Of a stretch of DNA of 64,000 nucleotides, positions 8,188-17,092 are shown piece by piece (position 1 is the first letter of the stretch; every line of letters starts with the position of its first letter). Origin of the DNA: Paenibacillus solanacearum (GTDB lineage Bacteria; Bacillota; Bacilli; Paenibacillales; NBRC-103111); contig NZ_CAJVAS010000010.1 of the NCBI RefSeq assembly GCF_910593845.1, forward strand, positions 1 to 64,000, in the 5' to 3' direction. Position numbers and translations under genes: made by a program. A model generated the notes under the pieces. The model saw nothing but the letters and a program-made list of their open reading frames with translations, made no database searches and was not told the DNA's origin.

Positions 8188-8230
8188 AAAAAAAACCTTC
8201 GGAGGAGCTGCTCGCTCATCTCCGAAGGTT
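8188..8230 (-). terminator. Terminator of lipM
   Basis: A perfect 11-bp stem (8194-8204 with 8220-8230, AACCTTCGGAG/CTCCGAAGGTT) is followed on the minus strand by eight T. The upstream arm overlaps the last codons of lipM. It may also act on dat from the other side. Confidence 0.85.
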
Positions 8231-9061
8231 CCATGCTTCACTGCCATACTTCTCCTGCGCCAGCTGCTGCGCCAGCTCCTCCTCGTACGCGGTCAGCTCG
8301 CCGGGAATAAGCTCCACGCGCAAGCCTTCCGCAATACCTTCCCGAAACGCCGTCTCCACGTCCGCCAGTCCAACGGCAGGCCGATTCACGCTATGAAGCA
8401 CGTCATTGATCGCAACCGCTTTTTTCAAAAATTGCTGCTTCATCCGCTCCATCACCCGTTCGTTTGAGAAACGAAGCAGCCGGAACAGCTGGTCTGCGTC
8501 AAGGTCGAGCAAAATCGAACCGTGCTGCAGCACGACGCCCTTCTGCCTCGTTTGCGCGCTTCCCGCAACCTTGCGTCCCTCCACGACAAGCTCGTACCAG
8601 GATGGCGAGTCGAAACAGGCCGCCGAGCCCATCGAAGCATATTTCTCCTTCTCTTCCTCGTTGACCAACTGCACCATATCCGCCGCCAGACCCAGCTTGC
8701 GGAAGCCGAGCAGCAGTCCTTCGCTCAGCACGCGGTACGCCTCGGTGACGCTGCGCGGAATACCCGGGTAGCTCTCCGACACGATGATGCTGTACGTCAG
8801 CTCCCGGTCGTGCAGCACCGCCCGCCCGCCGGTCGCCCGGCGCACGAAGCCGATCCCCTCACGCTCAAGCGCTTCAAAGTCGACCTCGTCGTTCGCCTTC
8901 TGAAAGTAACCGACCGACAGCGTCGCCGGGTTCCAGCCGTAAAACCGGACCGTCGGCGGCACCTTCCCTTCGCTATGCGCCGTCAAGATCGCTTCGTCCA
9001 CCGCCATATTATATTCCGGGGAGCACTGCCCCGAATAAATAAACCTCCACTGTTCCGTCAT
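8216..9061 (-). CDS. lipM: Octanoyl-[acyl-carrier]:protein N-octanoyltransferase LipM
   Basis: It transfers octanoyl groups from acyl carrier protein to GcvH, the first step of lipoate synthesis in Bacillales. Seen: RFYGWNPATLSVGYFQ, FVRRATGGRAVLHDRELTYS (substrate pocket), the catalytic Cys149 in ACFDSPSWYE, and GRKVAGSAQTRQKGVVLQHGS with the conserved lysine. Length 281 aa matches LipM rather than lipoate-protein ligase A, which lacks that Cys. GAAGGTG precedes the ATG by 8 nt. It follows a lipoprotein gene by 63 bp on the same strand and is probably co-transcribed. Confidence 0.93.
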   Translation of the reverse strand: MTEQWRFIYSGQCSPEYNMAVDEAILTAHSEGKVPPTVRFYGWNPATLSVGYFQKANDEVDFEALEREGIGFVRRATGGRAVLHDRELTYSIIVSESYPGIPRSVTEAYRVLSEGLLLGFRKLGLAADMVQLVNEEEKEKYASMGSAACFDSPSWYELVVEGRKVAGSAQTRQKGVVLQHGSILLDLDADQLFRLLRFSNERVMERMKQQFLKKAVAINDVLHSVNRPAVGLADVETAFREGIAEGLRVELIPGELTAYEEELAQQLAQEKYGSEAWNLRR

Positions 9062-9124
9062 GCCGTCTGCACCTTCTTCATTAGATTCGGAACTTGTACG
9101 ATTTCGTTACCCTTCAACAATACC

Positions 9125-10222
9125 TTATCTCTTCACGCTGATCCAGCGTCCTGCCTCCAGCCCTTCGATCACGACCGTCCGGTCCGGCTTCTCCGTCGCT
9201 TCCGTTCCGATAAAAGCAAGCGCCCCGTCCTCGGCCAGCGCCACAAATTCACTCTCTGTCCGCTCCAGGGCGACCGGTTGATGGTCCCAGGCCAGATGCA
9301 CCTGCTTCCGCGACTTTAGATCGAGCAGCGACAGCGGTTTTTCCAGCTCCGGGTTGCTGCCGGTCGCATCATGCCGCGCAATGAGCATTTTGCCGTTCAG
9401 CGCCCGGATGGCGAATGAATACGGCCGCGTATTGCTGACGAAATTTCCGGTTAGCTCGTATGGATTTTGCTGCGGATTGAATCGGAATATTTTATTGGAC
9501 CATTCATTCTTGTGCCGCTGAGAGATCATCAGGTAGAGTTCGCCGTTTGTGTCCACCTCCGCCTCATCAAGCGGGTACCGGCGCGGCTGTTGAATCAGCT
9601 TGTCCCACTGGCCGGTCGCAAGGTCCAGCTTGGATACATTGGAACTGGTCGAAGCGTTGTTCGACGTGACGATCCAGACGGTATTGCCGCTGCCTCGTAC
9701 GTCCTCCACCCCGCCGGGCATCATCCATTCCTTGACCCATTGGCGCTGCTTCAACTGATAGATGCCGACCTTCGTATAATCGCCGTCCGGCTGCGGCGTT
9801 ACCTCGGCGGAAGCGAGAAAAGCCAAGTCCCCGTTCACATAGCTGAGCCTCGGAGCCATGGCCGGCGTCGCCACCTGGTCGTAGCCGTCTTTGTTGTTGT
9901 CATGTACATACAACCCCCGGAAGCCATTCGGGTTATCCGGTTCGAATACGGTCACGACCGCATGATCCTTCGTATAGCAAACCGAGCTGATCGGCTGCTC
10001 CGTATGCAGCACTTCCTGCGCGCGCTGCGCCTTGCTGTCTACACTGAACACCCGATGGTCGTCGGCAACGAGCAGATCCCCGTAAGCGCGGTCCGCCTGC
10101 GCCCTCTTTCCGGCGGAAGGAGCTTCGCTCCCCTCCGGGGGCAATAACGCAGCAGACTGGCAGCCCGTGCCCGCAATGAGCAGCCAAACGGCCGTTACGC
10201 CGCACAGCATGATTTTCTTCAT
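9125..10222 (-). CDS. Putative lipoprotein with beta-propeller-like repeats
   Basis: Function unknown. The N-terminus (MKKIMLCGVTAVWLLIAGTGCQ) is a lipoprotein-type signal with Cys21, though the lipobox is not canonical (Gly at -3). The mature part alternates short beta-type segments with tags such as LPLVADDHRVFSV-like, YQLKQRQW, VWIVTSNN, LYLMISQRHK, IFRFNP and LSLLDLKSRK, suggesting a six- or seven-bladed propeller on the outer face of the membrane. The ATG at 10220-10222 with AGAGGG before it was chosen over upstream in-frame starts because it begins the signal peptide. Probable operon with lipM; no functional link known. Confidence 0.7.
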   Translation of the reverse strand: MKKIMLCGVTAVWLLIAGTGCQSAALLPPEGSEAPSAGKRAQADRAYGDLLVADDHRVFSVDSKAQRAQEVLHTEQPISSVCYTKDHAVVTVFEPDNPNGFRGLYVHDNNKDGYDQVATPAMAPRLSYVNGDLAFLASAEVTPQPDGDYTKVGIYQLKQRQWVKEWMMPGGVEDVRGSGNTVWIVTSNNASTSSNVSKLDLATGQWDKLIQQPRRYPLDEAEVDTNGELYLMISQRHKNEWSNKIFRFNPQQNPYELTGNFVSNTRPYSFAIRALNGKMLIARHDATGSNPELEKPLSLLDLKSRKQVHLAWDHQPVALERTESEFVALAEDGALAFIGTEATEKPDRTVVIEGLEAGRWISVKR

Positions 10223-10385
10223 CGTCCCTCTACCTTCCTCACTCGCTCGACATGACGACGAGAACTTGTCCCGCAGAAGTCTCCTCCCCATCATAATGCA
10301 TCCCCTTTCGGTTTGAAAGACCGTATTTTGAGCATAATAAATGGTAACTCTATGCATTCCGCGATGGAAAAGGGGCGCCGTATCT

Positions 10386-12179
10386 ATGCAAACATCGAAT
10401 GAATCCAATGAACGCGTGCGGCAGCTGAACGATCATGTGCAGATGCATTTTGACCGCGAATGGTTCGAAGAGCTGCACGGCAGAGCGTTGGGCAACGGAC
10501 CGTGGGACGGATGGACGATGTACAAGCTCGCCTATGAGACGGAGCAAGCGGGCTTGATCCGCAGCTTCGACGAGCTGCAATGCCTGACCCACCTGCCAGG
10601 TCTCGTCCCGATGGAACATCAGCTCGAAACAGCCAGGAAAGTGCTGGTCGATATGCGGGGTCGGGCCATTCTGGCCGATGAAGTGGGTCTGGGCAAAACG
10701 ATCGAGGCCGGCTTGATCCTGAAGGAATACTTGATTCGCGGACTGGTGAAAAAAGCGCTTATTCTGGTACCCGCCTCGCTCGTGCTGCAATGGGTGCGCG
10801 AGCTGAACCAAAAGTTCGGCATTCCCGCCGTGGCGCAAAAGAAAGAATACATGTGGGTGCAAAACGACATCGTCGTCGCTTCGATGGATACAGCCAAACG
10901 CGATCCGCATCGCGAAATTGTGCTCGGCCTCGAATACGACCTGCTGATTGTGGACGAAGCGCATAAGCTGAAAAACAAAAAAACGACCAATTACCAATTC
11001 ATCAACGAGCTTCGCAAAAAATACTGCCTGCTGCTGACGGCGACGCCGGTGCAAAACGATTTGAAGGAGCTGTACAACCTGATTACGCTGCTCAAGCCGG
11101 GGCAGCTCGGCGGCCAGACGAGCTTTCAGGCGAACTTTGTCGTCGACAAGCGCGTGCCGAAGAACGAGGAACAGCTGCAGCAGGAGCTCTCCAAGGTCAT
11201 GATCCGCAACCGGCGCAGCGACGGCAATGTCAACTTCACGAAGCGGATCGTGCGCAACATCCCGCTCCAGCTGTCCGATGAGGAGCAAGCGCTGTATGAC
11301 GGCGTCACCCATTTTGTCAAAGGGCGGTATGAGGAAGCCGGAGGCGACCTTGGCAGCGTCCTGTCGCTCGTAACGCTGCAGCGTGAAGTCTGCTCCAGCC
11401 GGGACGCGGTGTTCATCACCCTCGTCAATCTGTTCAAAAAAACGGCCGAGGATTCGCCCCTGCGCCCCAAAATTTGGGAGCTGGTCGAGCTGATCCGCGG
11501 CATTAAAGCAAATACGAAAGCGGAAAAAACGATGGAGCTGGTCCAGGACATCAACGACAAAGTCATTATATTTACCGAGTACCGGGCGTCGCAGGAATAT
11601 TTGCTGCAATATTTGAAGGATCACAAAATTACAGCCGTTCCGTACCGCGGCGGCATGAACCGGGGCAAAAAAGACTGGATGATGGACCTGTTCCGCAACC
11701 GGGCGCAGGTGCTCGTCGCTACCGAAGCCGGCGGCGAAGGCATCAACCTGCAATTTTGCCACAACATGATCAATTTCGATCTACCGTGGAATCCGATGCG
11801 CGTCGAGCAGCGGATCGGCCGCGTCCACCGTCTCGGGCAAAAGGAAGACGTCAACATCTTCAACCTGTCGACGCAAGGAACGATCGAGGAATATATATTG
11901 TCGCTGCTGCACGAGAAGATCAACATGTTCGAGCTGGTCATCGGGGAGCTGGACACCATCCTGGAGCGTTTCGAGAAGAAGACATCGCTCGAATCGCATT
12001 TGGCGAAGATGATTTTGTCCTCTGCCAGTCAGGAGGATATGCGCAGGCAGCTGGACGATTTGGGCCGCTCTTTCACCATGCTGAAGTCCGAAGTGGAGCA
12101 GGAGCAAGTGGAAGGCGCCGGACTGCAGCGTATGCTGAACGCCGTCGGCCAGACGATCCAGACGGAGGTGCAGCCGTAG
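10386..12179 (+). CDS. yqhH: SNF2-family DEAH helicase-like ATPase YqhH
   Basis: A Swi2/Snf2 double-stranded DNA translocase. Seen: motif I ADEVGLGKTIEAG near residue 100, DEAH followed by KLKNK near 190, motif III LLLTATPVQND, and the helicase C block with EAGGEGINLQFC, DLPWNPMRVEQRIGRVHRLGQ. Length 597 aa. The ATG at 10386 has a GGGG ribosome site 11 nt upstream; an in-frame ATG at 10341 lacks one. The next gene starts one base after its stop, so the two are co-translated. The yqhH-yqhG pair is also adjacent in Bacillus subtilis near gcvT. Its physiological substrate is not known to me. Confidence 0.88.
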   Translation: MQTSNESNERVRQLNDHVQMHFDREWFEELHGRALGNGPWDGWTMYKLAYETEQAGLIRSFDELQCLTHLPGLVPMEHQLETARKVLVDMRGRAILADEVGLGKTIEAGLILKEYLIRGLVKKALILVPASLVLQWVRELNQKFGIPAVAQKKEYMWVQNDIVVASMDTAKRDPHREIVLGLEYDLLIVDEAHKLKNKKTTNYQFINELRKKYCLLLTATPVQNDLKELYNLITLLKPGQLGGQTSFQANFVVDKRVPKNEEQLQQELSKVMIRNRRSDGNVNFTKRIVRNIPLQLSDEEQALYDGVTHFVKGRYEEAGGDLGSVLSLVTLQREVCSSRDAVFITLVNLFKKTAEDSPLRPKIWELVELIRGIKANTKAEKTMELVQDINDKVIIFTEYRASQEYLLQYLKDHKITAVPYRGGMNRGKKDWMMDLFRNRAQVLVATEAGGEGINLQFCHNMINFDLPWNPMRVEQRIGRVHRLGQKEDVNIFNLSTQGTIEEYILSLLHEKINMFELVIGELDTILERFEKKTSLESHLAKMILSSASQEDMRRQLDDLGRSFTMLKSEVEQEQVEGAGLQRMLNAVGQTIQTEVQP

Positions 12180-12180
12180 C

Positions 12181-13224
12181 ATGATGACGACAGAGGAAAT
12201 CCGCACGTTCGTCCTCAAATATTTGGATGCGGAAAAATGCGACATTCTCGAGAAGCATCCCGCCTACGTCACGGTCAAGCTGTCCGTCTCGGCGGACAAG
12301 GACTTGACGCACCGGCCGTATTATTGGGGCTTCGTGGAACGGACGGGCGTCACGCCGGAGACGATGACCTGCACGTACATCTTCGATCCGCAGACGTATC
12401 GTGAGCTGCAGCCGCACGGAGCGCCGGGCGGACCGGCGCCAGGCATCAGCACCGCAGCGCCTCCGGGCACGGCTTCAGCGCCCGCTCCGGCCGCTCAGCC
12501 TGCCAGCGGAGAACCGGCAGCGTCTCAGACAGCCGGCGGGCCGCAGCCGCAAGGAGACAGCATCCTCGGCCGCTACTTCGGCTTCGTGCCGACGACATTC
12601 ACCGCGCGCATCCCCCGCGACGAGCTGACGTACGGCAGCGGCAAGCTTGAGCAAATTTTCAGCGCGGTCCGCGCCAAAGGGCGCTTCGTACGCTTATTCG
12701 AGCAGTACGCGTCGGAGCCGTCGAAGCAGCCGCAAACCGTACCGTACGAAAGCTGGCTCGGCGTGAATTACAAAGTCGAGCTGGCTTCCGACATGAAGCG
12801 CAGCGAGATTCACTCCATCGGCATTCAGCTGCAGACCGGCGAAATTCGCGAGCGGTTTCACGACTGGGTGCTGCCGCGCAAGCTCACGCCGCGCCTGCCC
12901 GCGCATGTCTACGTCACGCCCGACCGGGTCGCCCTGCCGCGAGCCGTTCTGTTCCTCGAAGAGCATTTGGAACGGAAGCTTGCTGCTTACGATCACAGCT
13001 GGGCGCAGCAGGCGCAGCTGCGGCTGGAAGATGAGCGGATCCGTGTAAAGGATTACTACGAGCCGATGCTGCAGGCGGCCGAACCGGATAAAAAGCCCGA
13101 AATCGAAGCCCAATATGCCGGTCGCTTGCAGGAAGTCGAGTGGCAGTACCGCCCGCGCATCCAAATATCCGTCATCAACTGCGGTTTGTTTCATTTCCCG
13201 CAGACGAACGGGAGAGCGTACTGA
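12181..13224 (+). CDS. yqhG: YqhG family protein with Pro/Ala-rich insert
   Basis: Conserved Bacillales protein of unknown function, partner of the YqhH ATPase. The N-terminus (IRTFVLKYLDAEKCDILEKH, HRPYYWGFVERTGV) and the central LTYGSGKLEQIFSAVRAKGRFV block match the YqhG pattern. Between them, about residues 80-125, lies a Pro/Ala/Gly-rich low-complexity linker, which makes this copy (347 aa) much longer than the roughly 260 aa I recall for B. subtilis. The C-terminus is charged. It starts one base after yqhH with tandem ATG codons. Confidence 0.8.
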   Translation: MMTTEEIRTFVLKYLDAEKCDILEKHPAYVTVKLSVSADKDLTHRPYYWGFVERTGVTPETMTCTYIFDPQTYRELQPHGAPGGPAPGISTAAPPGTASAPAPAAQPASGEPAASQTAGGPQPQGDSILGRYFGFVPTTFTARIPRDELTYGSGKLEQIFSAVRAKGRFVRLFEQYASEPSKQPQTVPYESWLGVNYKVELASDMKRSEIHSIGIQLQTGEIRERFHDWVLPRKLTPRLPAHVYVTPDRVALPRAVLFLEEHLERKLAAYDHSWAQQAQLRLEDERIRVKDYYEPMLQAAEPDKKPEIEAQYAGRLQEVEWQYRPRIQISVINCGLFHFPQTNGRAY

Positions 13225-13430
13225 CGAACGACCGCGAACGAAAGCGTATTTACGGGAAAACTTTTTTGATGCCGGCTACAGGTTCTAACAAACTTTTTAG
13301 CGCATACCATATAAAATAAAGGCATATTCGCACCGGCACGCGCATACGGCCTTCGGCTCAGGACGCTTTGAGCGGCATCTTCGACTTGAAGCGGCCGGCC
13401 GCCTATCCTACTAGCGAAGCAGGTGAATTG

Positions 13431-14366
13431 ATGAAATTAAGAACGTTAGGACTTGCCGCGTTCCTGCTGTGTACAAGCATGCTGCTCGCGCAGCCTTACC
13501 CTTCCGCAGCGCTGCAGCAGCCTGTCGCTCCCGCTGAATCGCGGCAAACGGCGGCAAGCGTCTCTGCCCCTGGCATTCCGGAAGAAATTCGCTCCGCCTC
13601 GTTGTCTGAGGCAGCCAACCGGTTCATTCTCGTCTTGTCGGCCCAGCCGGGCTTCGAGCAATGGAAGCAAGGCACATGGACAAGCTATCCGCTCGGTCCC
13701 GGGACTCACGGCTGGGTCATTCTTATCTCGTCCAGCGGCCGCGACATCGGCTACTTGGTCCTGAACGATGCAGGACCGGGGACGTACCGTCTGGCCGAAT
13801 ACGGCAACGGCGAATTCCCGCTGTTCAGCATGCAAACGCTGTACCGCAGTATGGTGCAGCTGGAACTGATCGATTATGCTTATACCACTGAACGATTGTA
13901 TTACAACCCGCTGCAAGCCTTATGGAAAGTATCCGTGCAAGGGGCGGACCGCGAATGGTATCTCGATGCGAAGACCGGCGAGGAGTTCCCGTTTCAGGAC
14001 GGGAGCAAGCTGCCGAAGCCGGAAACCGGCACAAGCCCGGGAATAAAGCCGTTCACGAAAACCGAACCTGCGCATAATATAATAGAAGCCGGGCAAACGA
14101 CGCCCGCTGAACCGAATCAGCGGCTGCCGTGGGTGCAAGGCAAACCGGAACCCGGTATGACGCAGCGGAAGCTGGAGGAATGGATCCGCAGCGCCCGCAA
14201 ACCGGTCTTCTCGGCCGAGCTGTACGCGGGAAGCGTCATTGTGCCGCTGTCCGTATCCGGTTATCACGTATGGTCCGGCGGTGACGTCTATGTCAAAGTC
14301 CTCCAGGACGACGACCGTTACCTGCCCTTTGAAACGCTGGCTTCGTCCGGCGGGTTTTATCCTTAA
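13431..14366 (+). CDS. Secreted protein of unknown function, 311 aa
   Basis: A signal peptide is clear: MKLRTLGLAAFLLCTSMLLA then an Ala/Pro-rich start of the mature part. The middle has mixed beta-type segments (GWVILISSSGRDIGYLVL, YRLAEYGNG, WYLDAKTGEEFPF) that resemble PepSY-like or propeptide folds, but I cannot name a family. A Pro/Thr-rich stretch follows. The ATG with AGGTGA upstream begins the signal peptide. It lies between yqhG and yqzE, where B. subtilis has the comG genes in the wider neighbourhood. Confidence 0.75.
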   Translation: MKLRTLGLAAFLLCTSMLLAQPYPSAALQQPVAPAESRQTAASVSAPGIPEEIRSASLSEAANRFILVLSAQPGFEQWKQGTWTSYPLGPGTHGWVILISSSGRDIGYLVLNDAGPGTYRLAEYGNGEFPLFSMQTLYRSMVQLELIDYAYTTERLYYNPLQALWKVSVQGADREWYLDAKTGEEFPFQDGSKLPKPETGTSPGIKPFTKTEPAHNIIEAGQTTPAEPNQRLPWVQGKPEPGMTQRKLEEWIRSARKPVFSAELYAGSVIVPLSVSGYHVWSGGDVYVKVLQDDDRYLPFETLASSGGFYP

Positions 14367-14395
14367 CTTACGGTTTTTCTCCTCTTCCCTATATA

Positions 14396-14462
14396 GAAAA
14401 GCTTTACGCCACACCGGACCGGCCTTGGCCAATTCCGCGGTGCAAAGCTTTTCCTTTTTTTT
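14396..14462 (+). terminator. Terminator after the secreted protein gene
   Basis: GAAAAGCTTT (14396-14405) pairs with AAAGCTTTTC (14444-14453) and is followed by a T8 run. The loop holds a second GC-rich helix. It also separates this gene from the convergent yqzE. Confidence 0.8.
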
Positions 14463-14468
14463 GCCCTC

Positions 14469-14663
14469 CTACTCTTTAATGCGGAAATAGCGTTCGCGCC
14501 AAATCCGCAGCGCCACCGGCAGCAGCCCGAACCAGCGGTACTGCCACTGCTCCCGCACTTCCTTGCGCCCCGCGCGGACTTGCTTGCGTACATCCTTGGG
14601 TGTTTCGATATATTTCACGACCTGTACTGTCAAATATTTCACCAGCTCGTCGCTCTTGGCCAT
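14469..14663 (-). CDS. yqzE: YqzE family protein
   Basis: Small conserved Bacillales protein, function unknown. Seen: VKYLTVQVVKYIETPKDVRK at the start, a basic middle, and the WFGLLPVALRIW block with a basic end, the pattern of YqzE. In B. subtilis yqzE lies next to the comG competence operon. A strong GGAGGAGG lies 9 nt before the ATG. Length 64 aa is normal. Expressed alone, convergent with the secreted protein gene. Confidence 0.85.
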   Translation of the reverse strand: MAKSDELVKYLTVQVVKYIETPKDVRKQVRAGRKEVREQWQYRWFGLLPVALRIWRERYFRIKE

Positions 14664-14828
14664 TGTCTATCAACCTCCTCCGTTTAGTATAGTCAATAGA
14701 AGACGGCAGCAAACGCCAGGCCATACGAAACGAAGCCGGATCGTGACAATCGGTGACAAGCGTAAAATCACGGTCCGGTTGGTAGTCCGGATGCATGCAC
14801 CGCGGCAAATAAGGCCCCGGCTGCAAAG

Positions 14829-14890
14829 AAACACCCGCAGCGGCGTGAAGAGCCTGAGCACAGGATTCTTCCGCTTCTGCGGGTGTTTTT
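14829..14890 (-). terminator. Terminator of argS
   Basis: AAACACCCGCAG (14829-14840) pairs with CTGCGGGTGTTT (14877-14888), with a further CGG/CCG helix inside the loop and A- and T-rich flanks. It ends argS transcription and would also stop + strand read-through. Confidence 0.8.
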
Positions 14891-14903
14891 CGTATGGATG
14901 CAA

Positions 14904-16613
14904 CTATATTTTTTCCGGCGCGTCCAGACCGATTAAGCGTAATCCGTTCTTCAGCGTAACCCGCACGCTCTGCACCAGAGCAAGACGGGCGCTGCGAACC
15001 CCGGGATCATCTACGAGAATCGGGCACTCGTGGTAGAAGCGGTTGAAGCTTTGCGCCAGATCGACCAGGTACCGGCTGACAATGGAAGGCTCGAGCTTGA
15101 GCATCGCCTGCTCGACGCGCTCCTTGAACAAGTACAGCTCGCGCACAACGCCCTGCGCTTCCGCATTCGTCAGCTGTGCTGCATCGATCGCCGAAGCGTC
15201 AGGCTTGTCCGCGCCGTCTCCCGCCTTGCGCAGCACGCTGCACGCTCTTGCATGCGTGTATTGCACGTACGGGCCGGTCTCCCCTTCAAAATTGAGCGCT
15301 TCTTCCCAAGAGAACACGATATCTTTGATCCGATTGTTGCTCAGATCGTTGAAGATGATCGCGCCGACGCCGACCTTGCGGGCCACTTCGTCCTTGTTCT
15401 CCATGTTCGGATTCTTCTCTTCGATAATTTCCCGCGTCTTCTCGATCGCCTTCGCCAGTAATTCTTCAAGATGAATGACGTTGCCCTTCCGCGTGGAGAG
15501 CTTCGCGCCTTCCAGCGATACTTTGCCGAACGGCACGTGCTGCAGCTGCTTCGCCCAGTCGTAGCCCATCAGCTCGATCACTTTAAACCACTGCTGGAAG
15601 TGCAGGCTTTGCCCTGCGTCGGTCACGTAAATCGCCTTTTCGAAATCATACGTGTTTTTGCGGTAAATCGCCGCCGTCACGTCGCGCGTATGGTACAGCG
15701 TACCGCCGTCTTTTTTCACCATGAGCGCCGGAGGCATGTTGTAATCGTCCAGACGGACAAGCAGCGCGCCTTCGTCTTCCTCCAGCAGCTGCTTCGCTTT
15801 CAGTTCGTCCAGAATCGCCGCCATTTTGTCGTTGTAGAAGCTTTCGCCCGCATAGGAGTCGAACTTGACGCCCAGCAGGTCGTACATTTTGTGGAACTCC
15901 TTCAGGCTGATTTCCACGAACCAGCGCCACAGCTTCTCGGCCTCCGCGTCGCCCTGCTCCAGCTTCACGAACCAGGCGCGCGCTTCGTCCTCCATCTCCG
16001 GCTTCGCGTCCGCTTCGTCGTGAAATTTGACGTAGAGCCGCTGCAGCTCGTCAATGCCTTCAGCCTCCACCTTCGACTGCTCGCCCCACAGCTTGTACGC
16101 CACGATTAGCTTCCCGAACTGCGTCCCCCAGTCTCCGAGATGGTTGATGCCGACGCTGTTATAGCCCATGAATTGGAAAATGTTATACAGCGCGTTGCCG
16201 ATCACGGTCGAACGGAGATGACCGATATGGAACGTCTTGGCGATATTCGGCGACGAGTAGTCGATGACGATGTTCTTGCCTTGTCCCGTCTCCTGCGAGC
16301 CATACCGCTCGCCCTTCTCCAGCACCTCCGAGAGCACATCGGAGGCGAACTTTGCCGGATTCAAATACACGTTGAAATAGCCGGATACTGCGTCTACGCG
16401 AGCAACCGCGTCGTTGCCCGACCATTTCGACTTCAGCTCCTCGGCGATCGCCTGCGGCGCCTTGCGAAGCTGTTTGCTCAGTTTAAAACAGGGCAGCGAC
16501 AAATCGCCCATTTGCGGATTCGGCGGATATTCGACCAGCTCCGCAATCGATTCCTCCGCGACACCTTCAAGCTGTCCGGCCAATTGTCCGGCGAGCCATT
16601 GTTTGTAATTCAT
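14904..16613 (-). CDS. argS: Arginyl-tRNA synthetase
   Basis: It charges tRNA-Arg with arginine in the cytoplasm. Seen: the N-terminal Arg-specific domain, the HIGH motif as SPNIAKTFHIGHLRSTVIGN near residue 125, a DWGTQFGKLI block, the KMSKS-loop equivalent KLSTRKGNV, and the C-terminal anticodon domain (DALT-type) ending DAPEKI. Length 569 aa is normal. AAAGGGGT lies 10 nt before the ATG at 16611-16613. About 290 bp upstream is a sigma-A promoter followed quickly by a terminator, so the gene may be controlled by attenuation. No T-box consensus was seen. Confidence 0.96.
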   Translation of the reverse strand: MNYKQWLAGQLAGQLEGVAEESIAELVEYPPNPQMGDLSLPCFKLSKQLRKAPQAIAEELKSKWSGNDAVARVDAVSGYFNVYLNPAKFASDVLSEVLEKGERYGSQETGQGKNIVIDYSSPNIAKTFHIGHLRSTVIGNALYNIFQFMGYNSVGINHLGDWGTQFGKLIVAYKLWGEQSKVEAEGIDELQRLYVKFHDEADAKPEMEDEARAWFVKLEQGDAEAEKLWRWFVEISLKEFHKMYDLLGVKFDSYAGESFYNDKMAAILDELKAKQLLEEDEGALLVRLDDYNMPPALMVKKDGGTLYHTRDVTAAIYRKNTYDFEKAIYVTDAGQSLHFQQWFKVIELMGYDWAKQLQHVPFGKVSLEGAKLSTRKGNVIHLEELLAKAIEKTREIIEEKNPNMENKDEVARKVGVGAIIFNDLSNNRIKDIVFSWEEALNFEGETGPYVQYTHARACSVLRKAGDGADKPDASAIDAAQLTNAEAQGVVRELYLFKERVEQAMLKLEPSIVSRYLVDLAQSFNRFYHECPILVDDPGVRSARLALVQSVRVTLKNGLRLIGLDAPEKI

Positions 16614-16834
16614 TACCGATGAACCCCTTTCGTCCTGCGACCGCACCATGGTCAAACACTGCCGGCCGAATGCAATCCCTATCTTACCGGACATGCCGGC
16701 GAAGCTGCATTCGCGTTCATTCGGAAGCTTGCCTTCAAAGACCCGCATCTTTCAGCCCGACTTCCCCGAAAGCTTGACAATGCTTGGTCCTTATGATGAA
16801 AGCTCCCGCCGGAGCGCTTCAAATCGTTAATAAA
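16614..16834 (-). other. argS leader region without recognised element
   Basis: Between the hairpin at 16835-16852 and argS no T-box (AGGGTGG-type) or other riboswitch motif is seen. A weak open frame runs through part of it but has no good start. Confidence 0.4.
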
Positions 16835-16852
16835 GCACCCCGTTCGGGGTGC
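16835..16852 (-). terminator. Terminator/attenuator upstream of argS
   Basis: GCACCCC (16835-16841) pairs with GGGGTGC (16846-16852) around a GTTC tetraloop, followed on the minus strand by TTTATT. It lies about 50 bp downstream of the promoter at 16903-16931. Confidence 0.75.
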
Positions 16853-16896
16853 CTTTATTCAAGCGGCATAGGCGCTCGTTTGCCAGTCTTTACATA
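16836..16896 (-). ncRNA. Candidate short transcript (small RNA or argS attenuator leader)
   Basis: Initiation from the promoter at 16903-16931 would begin near 16896 and end at the hairpin just downstream, giving an RNA of about 60-65 nt. It contains a minimal ATG-TAA and a four-codon ATG...TAA frame (MPLE). There is no other gene for it to serve. Either it is a stand-alone small RNA or the hairpin is a conditional terminator in the argS leader. Confidence 0.4.
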
Positions 16897-16902
16897 ACTT
16901 AC

Positions 16903-16931
16903 ATTATATCGGCCCGTGAAAATCGAGTCAA
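16903..16931 (-). promoter_or_regulatory. Consensus sigma-A promoter upstream of argS
   Basis: The minus strand reads TTGACT, 17 bases, TATAAT (-35 at 16926-16931, -10 at 16903-16908). This is one of the best promoters in the window. Confidence 0.8.
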
Positions 16932-17042
16932 GCGGATCGGGACGCAGCACAGCCGCATCAACGCCAACTTTCATTATGCGTTCGATCATGATCATTTCTC
17001 CGCGGCAACCGCGAACTGTACGCGTCCTGCATGAAACGGCGA

Positions 17043-17086
17043 AAAGCAGCCTTCGGTCCCACTGGAGCGATCCGCGAGGCTGCTTT
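17043..17086 (-). terminator. Terminator of the GNAT gene
   Basis: AAAGCAGCCT and AGGCTGCTTT frame a GC-rich loop a few bases after the stop codon of the acetyltransferase gene. Confidence 0.75.
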
Positions 17087-17092
17087 CCTTAT

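Noticed and set aside
16614..16900. T-box leader of argS
   Set aside because: The conserved AGGGTGG and antiterminator sequences are missing; only a promoter and a simple terminator are seen.
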